Assembly: GCA_010015655.1 (NCBI GenBank)
Contig: ML976657.1
Coordinates: forward strand, 2,223,252-2,287,251
Direction: 5' to 3'
Length of the DNA stretch: 64,000 nt
Source of the DNA: Bimuria novae-zelandiae CBS 107.79
Taxonomy: Eukaryota > Ascomycota > Dothideomycetes > Pleosporales > Didymosphaeriaceae
Shown here: one piece after another, positions 58,551 to 64,000 of the stretch
Layout: each line of letters opens with the position of its first letter
How positions within the stretch are numbered: position 1 is the stretch's first letter
The notes under the pieces: generated by a model
Told to the model about the DNA's origin: nothing
Database searches by the model: none
Seen by the model: the letters and a program-made list of their open reading frames with translations, nothing else
Program-made: the position numbers and the translations under genes

Positions 58551-60631
58551 GGATTTGAAGATGGGATATAACTCATGGCTGTGAAGGTAGGTTCTAATAC
58601 CAAAGATGATGATTACTACATGTGCTAATTTTTCCTAGCCGATCAGTTGTCCCTTCATACACGATTCTTCTTGTACTCCTGGCGACCCGTGGGTTTCAGA
58701 GAGATTCCTGTTCCTTCCCAGTGTTTTCCCTCTAACGTCATTGCATCTGTCCCTGTTTCTTCACGTCTCTTATTTCTTCTTCGATTTCTCCTTGAACATT
58801 CTGCCGGCATGATACCCCTGCTCGACTAAGAGACTGTCCATAGATTTCCTGGTCTGAATCAGTTTCTCTTCCTTTCTCACTTGTAATTATGCTTCTTGAG
58901 CTCCGTGTTCCTGTTGATGCTTTTGAAGTGACACATCTTCCTTTTCCCAATGTTTCGTTCCGCAGGTAATGCTTGAAGCCATGATCAGTCGTACGTGCAT
59001 CGTGCAATCCTTCTACCCGTCGCTTCTTTATCAGAAATATATAACGTAGTTTATAGTGACGCTCACCATCGCTAGATTACTTCATACCCTAGGTATGATC
59101 TCTATTCATATAGTGTCTTCTGCTTTCTCGTCCGCCAGGAACCGATGTTATTTGGAGGCTGACAAGAGCTCGCGACTCTACTTCGGCAGACAGGTTTCCT
59201 ACTCTAATGACCTCACTGTATTTACTGCTCACGTCTGATTGTTCGTATGCATGGCAAAACACTACCCTCTTGAACTACTTTCGAAAGCTAATACTTGCCT
59301 CATTGATTAGTCTAGCTGTCGCCACCGTCTATAAAGAATCGATGCCGTCTAGAGATTGACCAAGGCTTGTGACGTGTTCATAAACAAGTATTCCTCCGAA
59401 ATCCTCACTCTGGCCTAAGAACACAGTGAGGAAACTCAGTAAGATATACACGATGAACAGAAGCTGAATATTTGTAACTTATAACCGCATGGCTCCACGC
59501 AAAGTATCAAACACGATCTGACGAGATCCTTTGCGTGGACAGTCCCCCGCTCATTATGTAAGTTGACTAGCAATTGCCACTGCTTGCTATCGAAACAATA
59601 ATAGGTTAGGTTCTTCTTATTACCTATTCCAAACTGATCCTCACTGCCGTACCTGCAATTTTGGAAATTTGTACACTGATTATTTCACTCCAGCTTCTAT
59701 AATTCCACCGCATGATAGGAAGGCGGAGGACCAATGCGTGAATTGCATTCATGCAGCTTTCCCAGGCATCATTGACATCTGTGGATAAATGACCAACAAA
59801 CTTTGGCAATAGAGTAACTGAAATTTGAGGCTTCAGACAATGACGATTAGAATTTTGTTCAATTTAGGAACTAGTAGTAGAGCGGCTAGTTTGCGCGTCT
59901 AAAAGTCTGCTGGGGTACATGTTGTAATGGCCATGTCCATCATTCCTCATAGACGCAATGTGGCTGCGCCATGGAAAGGAGACATCAGCGTGACTGGCAT
60001 CGTCAGGCGTCGTCGAGGCCACTCTGCACGGTAGAAAGAGAAACCACGGAAGAGCGAAGCATCCCTGGGATCCATAACTAGAGTTGTTGACACCGCGAGA
60101 TATTGGCAGAGAATATCATAGTCTGCTGGACCGTTGAGGCTCACGACTGGGGCGAACAGTGCTGCTCAGCAAACTGCATTCCAACCGGCCCAAACGGCGA
60201 GCTTCAAGACCCGAAGTGTCCTGGACGCAAGAAGATAGCTAACAAATTTGAACCCAACGTCCAAGCACGAGGAAGTAGTTCGCCTTGCTTATAAAGTGAT
60301 AGCACAATCCAAACGTCATCTCTACCAGCAAAGGCTCGGTCCTGTTCCTAAAAGAGCAGACTCAACGAGCAGTATCGCCTCTGCGCAAAGCACGGTCAAA
60401 CAACGACAGAACGCTCCTTTCCAAACCGTAAGACACGCGTATAATCGACTCGGTATCTTACAACGGCCTGAAATGTGATTGCGCAATGTAGTCCCATCAA
60501 CTGGTGTACCGTCAGTCACCTGGGTACCCTCCTCCTAAAAACAATAGAAAAGTCAGGACTCAACCGAGGTTCGAACCGTTCACCTCGACCTAAGCTCAAC
60601 AGAAAAAAAAAAGTCAAAAGAACAGATTCTA
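58551..60631. other. 2.1-kb gene-poor region
   Basis: No supported protein gene. A Cys-containing coding-like plus-strand frame at about 60103-60294 (EQCCSANCIPTGPNGELQD) begins with TTG and has no ATG; it could be a relic. Composition is near neutral and I see no RIP signature. Confidence 0.45.
60605..60625 (-). terminator. RNA polymerase III terminator of tRNA-iMet
   Basis: Downstream of the tRNA on the minus strand come CTTTTG and then a run of about 10 T, the standard Pol III stop. Confidence 0.8.
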
Positions 60632-60703
60632 TAGCTGAGCTACGTTTCGATCGTAGGTCCTCCGGGTTATGAGCCCGGCGCGCTTCCGCTGCGCCACTCA
60701 GCT
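60632..60703 (-). tRNA. Initiator tRNA-Met (CAT)
   Basis: 72 nt, no intron. Acceptor stem AGCTGAG pairs with CTCAGCT, discriminator A. D-stem GCGC/GCGC and anticodon stem CCGGG/CCCGG with loop CTCATAA (anticodon CAT). T-stem CTACG/CGTAG with loop ATCGAAA. The A1-U72 end pair, the GC-rich anticodon stem and A instead of T at the start of the T loop are the marks of the eukaryotic initiator rather than elongator tRNA-Met. It stands alone in a gene-poor stretch and is followed by a Pol III terminator. Confidence 0.95.
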
Positions 60704-61674
60704 TTTTTGAACTTGTAACTTGATGACATAATGTCGTTTTACAAAATATATATACGTCGAAAATATGGTGTAGATTGGATTTTAGGCAGCAGAAATAGTT
60801 TCCGTGCGCGTGGTGGGGTGAAAGGTGGGTTCTAGTGGGGACACAGGATTTTTTTGGGTGGTGAGTCATATGTGGGGGGCCCAACATTTGTGCTTTTTGC
60901 AGTACCATAAACGGTCGCCGAGAGCAATAATTCACAGATAAACTGCTCAGGTGAAATTGAAACAGATATGCGTTTAAGAGTAAAAAATTTCCTTTATATA
61001 AAGATTTAAGTACTGCAACTGAGCATCTTTAGACCAAGCACGTTGTAAGAAGCTGTAAAATGAGACAGAGATACTGAGTGGATCTGGAAATTCTTTCTCT
61101 TGAGTGGCATGCCGAACTTATCCGCCAGTGATAAAAAATTTCGGCGCCAAGGTTCCTGTCCGGAGCAAATACAGCAAGACACTGCGTTGACGAGCAAGGT
61201 GCGCTCGAGGGGGAATCCTTACCAGGCAAGTACGACATGAAAGACCCCAACGAGCGAGACGACGGAGATGTAAGCCCTCTAATGAAGACGTTATGAGCGC
61301 TTACATCTTTGAACATATGAGGGGAACGAGCAGAGAAGAGCACAGCCATTAACCTATGAACCATGGTCGATCATGCATCACATGTTGCCCGCATTCGCTG
61401 CCGAGACATGTTGGAGTAGTTCTACCAATTCTGAGATTGTCGAGGAACCGTGTACCGCGAAAATTAATTAGCGCGCTGGTGCGTCGAAGATTTTGTTGAG
61501 AACATTTTCTCAGGGATACATAGGATAAGATACCTCTACGTCTTTGACCTTGCTTCTCTTTACACGAACCTTTCACCTGGACGAAACTCAGCGAGCACGC
61601 ATGCGCCGCACGAACCCTTTGTGTGGCGACAGGCACTGCCAGCCGTGTTTTGGACTTTCAAGGAAACCAACAAC
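60704..61674. other. Gene-free region between tRNA and 2EXR gene
   Basis: 971 bp with the tRNA's upstream flank and the promoter of the 2EXR gene. Minus-strand frames here are short and featureless. Confidence 0.45.
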
Positions 61675-62415
61675 ATGTTCACGAAATTTCCAGAGCTCCC
61701 CAGGGAGCTGAGAGCGATGGTCTGGGAGTTTGCACTACCCGAGCCCTCCAAAACAGCTCACTTTGCTTTCGTAGGTCGGGATGCAAGGCAACGAGGGTAT
61801 ACCAAACTGCCCGCTCTCCCCACGATCTTCCATGTCAGCAAGGAATCGCGCGACGAAGTCACACTATGCGTGAGACGACTCGGTCTTCTACACCAATTCG
61901 GGAGGGATAACAATACCCTAAGGGTGTTTTTCGACCCAGAATTCAGCAGCATCCTTCTAGAAAAAACCAACTCCTCATATAGTCTAGACCTCGTCATCTC
62001 GGATTGGCGAGCACTCTCTACCACCTTGCTCAACTACTTCCAAAAAAGACAATCGACTCCATACGCCGAATCGACCTCGAACCGCCTAGAGAGTGATGCG
62101 ATCTACTGTTCTGTATCAGCTGCAGAGCAACGGGCGTACGAAAACATATTAGAAAGCGCACTTCGACAGTTCGATCAGCTGCAGAAGGTCACGATGATTT
62201 CAACCTGTAACGGTCCTGAGAATCAGGTGCTGAGCTCAGCTGAGAGGATGTTTCTGTCGCACAAGGTACATGGCAATACCCCGGGGGTGAAACTCGATTC
62301 AGACCCGATATGTGGATATTTCATTGTGTTGTCTTCAAAGGCAACTTCGAGTTTGTTGGAAGAAGGGAACCGCACGCTGAGATCCAGGAGGAGGATGAGG
62401 GGGAGTGATAAGTAA
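61675..62415 (+). CDS. 2EXR-domain protein
   Basis: Belongs to the 2EXR family, large in filamentous ascomycetes and of unknown function. Intronless, 246 aa from the chosen ATG at 61675. The diagnostic N-terminal block is FPELPRELRAMVWEFALPEP, with the second element FHVSKESRDEV about 45 residues later. The open frame extends 18 codons upstream to an ATG at 61621, but family members normally start just before the FxxLPxELR block, so the downstream start is preferred. The rest (VISDWRALSTTLLNYFQKRQ, LESALRQFDQLQKVTMIS) looks folded. The C-terminus is Arg-rich. No signal peptide. Confidence 0.85.
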   Translation: MFTKFPELPRELRAMVWEFALPEPSKTAHFAFVGRDARQRGYTKLPALPTIFHVSKESRDEVTLCVRRLGLLHQFGRDNNTLRVFFDPEFSSILLEKTNSSYSLDLVISDWRALSTTLLNYFQKRQSTPYAESTSNRLESDAIYCSVSAAEQRAYENILESALRQFDQLQKVTMISTCNGPENQVLSSAERMFLSHKVHGNTPGVKLDSDPICGYFIVLSSKATSSLLEEGNRTLRSRRRMRGSDK

Positions 62416-62682
62416 AGAGCGACCCAGGCCATTCTTTCCAATACCCTGGACCTCACATCCAAAGCGGAAGCAACGAATGTCCACGAATGGCAACTGCGAA
62501 GGGCAGCTTGGTAGTTTAGCACTTTCAATCAAGACGTACCTTCCCAATCCACCTCCGTGACGCATATTACCATCCTCCCACCTCGCAACCACACCCACCC
62601 TCCAACACCCTCACGCCGGCCTCCACCGCATCCCATCCGCTAGTATACCCAAACGCACATCCCCTACTCCAACAAACCTACT
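62416..62682. promoter_or_regulatory. Short intergenic region
   Basis: 267 bp between two plus-strand genes. The last 100 bases before the next ATG are very C-rich (CCACC, CACCC repeats), which is common in fungal promoters and leaders. Confidence 0.4.
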
Positions 62683-63634
62683 ATGACTTCTCGTCCCCTG
62701 GCGACCCTGAAAACAATGATCGTCACCGGCATCCTCCTCCTCCCCACCGTATTCCCGCACGCCGTCCAGGACCTCGCGGACCTGAAGACAGTCATCGACT
62801 CGACCGCTGCAATCATCGATGCCGCGCCCAACAACTCCAGCTGGGGTTTCTTCGGTGCAGGGAGTCCGGCTGGTAGCTTGGTAAGTGCCCGAGAGTAACG
62901 TGGGAGGGTGGTATAGGTGCTGATGAAAGGAAAGGGAACGGCGGATTTGATCGCCAATATCAGCACGTCAATTCTCAGGGCGAAGTATCTGCTCGACGTC
63001 GACAAGGTATTTCTCCTGTCTCGATCCTGCTCTTCGCATGCACTGACATAAAAAGGTCGCCTGGATCACCATCCCTTCCAACACCCCCGTGTCAGTCAAC
63101 ACTACACAGCCGTCCCCCGCCCAGCCTGACACCAACGCGCACACTCCCACTGCATCAACACCCACCGGCCCCGAATCCACCAAACCGACTCCACCACCCC
63201 CCGCCACCCCCAAAACCGACGCCCCCGCCCTCAACACCTCCCTCGACGCCCCTTACACCTTCTACATCTCCAGCATCCCCACCCTCGCCAACGCCCTCAA
63301 CCACCTCGGCCGCTCCTGGCACAAAGAGCTCAACTCCCCCGTCGCCGCCGCCATCGACGCTTTGCAGCAAACCCTCACACAATTCTCTACTTCCATGCTC
63401 GAAGCGGAGCTACTCGGCAGCGCGAGCATCTTGCGGACTATCCGCGCGAGCAGTAGTTTGGAGAGCGCGCAGGTTGCGTGGGGGCGGGCGTTGAATCTAC
63501 CTGGGACGGCGCCTGTGAGGAGGGAGGTGGAGGTGGTGAGGCCGCCGTTGGCGAAGGGCGAGTTTTATACGCATAAGGAGCTGTGGGGGACGAGGGCGGT
63601 GGGGGAGAAGGTTGGGAAGAGGTTTGTTGCGTGA
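62683..63634 (+). CDS. Hypothetical protein with Pro/Thr-rich linker
   Basis: Function not recognised. Exon 1 is 62683-62880 and the last exon 63056-63634. The middle exon ends at 63006 and begins at 62917 or 62935, because two in-frame acceptors exist (TAG for a 36-nt intron, AAG for a 54-nt intron with a CTGAT branch motif); the protein is 288 or 282 aa. The N-terminus has a hydrophobic stretch (MIVTGILLLPTVFPHA) that could be a membrane anchor or signal. A Pro/Thr-rich linker about residues 110-145 is followed by a helical C-terminal domain (FYISSIPTLANALNHLGRSW and on to LWGTRAVGEKVGKRF). Confidence 0.7.
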
Positions 63635-64000
63635 TGGGGAGAGTGTTGTACTGAACCTGTCTGTCGTGTAGTCTTGAGTAGCGCTGATTAGCATCGCTGA
63701 ATGCATGTTTGTACCTTACACTTCTGTTCTGCTGTCGTGATCGTGCTCCTCCTTTCTACCATCCCTCTCCTCTGATGCACTTCGACATCTCCACATCACA
63801 TGCAAATAACAGATAGTACGTCAAAACCTTGTTCAAGCGCCGTCTTCATTGCACTCCAACACTCCATGCAGACATAGACACATACATGCATGCCCCCCAA
63901 ACCCACCATCTACCCATCTACGCATACATATATACAAAGCCCACCCCCTTTCTCGCAGACTGCTGAGGGGCAGGCTCGGGGATATCTCGACAGTTGACGC
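63635..64000. other. Right edge, no gene seen
   Basis: 3' flank of the hypothetical gene. C/T-rich sequence with no supported feature up to the end of the window. Confidence 0.5.

Overview
This is chromosomal DNA of a filamentous ascomycete (Pezizomycotina). The gene families and the RIP-type repeat decay (C-to-T changes giving TpA-rich DNA) fit a dothideomycete such as a Pleosporales species, but the sequence alone does not fix the genus. Genes are dense, on both strands, and mostly carry short introns of about 47-140 nt, with a few longer ones up to 317 nt. About twenty protein genes can be modelled to exon level from splice sites and family conservation, plus one initiator tRNA-Met.

Layout: 1-13 kb is a housekeeping block: sterol glucosyltransferase ATG26, vacuolar aspartic protease PEP4, the nucleolar MIF4G protein SGD1/NOM1 divergent from SRP14, and a small DOPA-dioxygenase-like gene. 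13.28-24.03 kb is a transposon island. A 5' fragment of a Fot1/pogo element is interrupted by a complete 6,964-bp Ty3/Gypsy chromovirus (two 450-bp LTRs, CTTAC target duplication, minus orientation, heavily RIP-mutated). A head-to-head Tc1/mariner composite follows, made of one complete element joined to a 3'-truncated inverted partner; its outer ends form a new inverted pair flanked by TA. Immediately beyond lies an unusual set of abutting reading frames ending in a small secreted six-cysteine protein (effector candidate).

25.8-43 kb returns to core genes: cytosolic AsnRS, a two-PHD-finger Rco1-like protein, a PA2G4/Cdb4-like MetAP-fold protein, a secreted endonuclease/exonuclease/phosphatase-family enzyme and the SWI/SNF subunit SNF5. 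42.6-47.1 kb is a second accessory patch: a secreted putative ADP-ribosyltransferase with a Lys/Cys-repeat tail, a gene relic, and a complete but RIP-broken Fot1/pogo transposon whose end matches the fragment in the first island. 48.7-56.7 kb carries VPS74 (GOLPH3), a divergent pair of mitochondrial complex I genes (acyl carrier protein and the 23-kDa Fe-S subunit), SURF6/RRP14 (with a GC-AG intron), and a conserved-looking 523-aa protein of unknown function. 56.7-64 kb is gene-poor: a frameshifted hypothetical gene, the initiator tRNA-Met, a 2EXR-domain protein and a proline/threonine-rich hypothetical protein.

The genes do not form a biosynthetic cluster. The informative pattern is contrast: intact housekeeping genes next to two transposon patches, each with a secreted small or toxin-like protein within about 0.8-1.3 kb of the repeats. 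Exon boundaries were derived by hand and need transcript confirmation.
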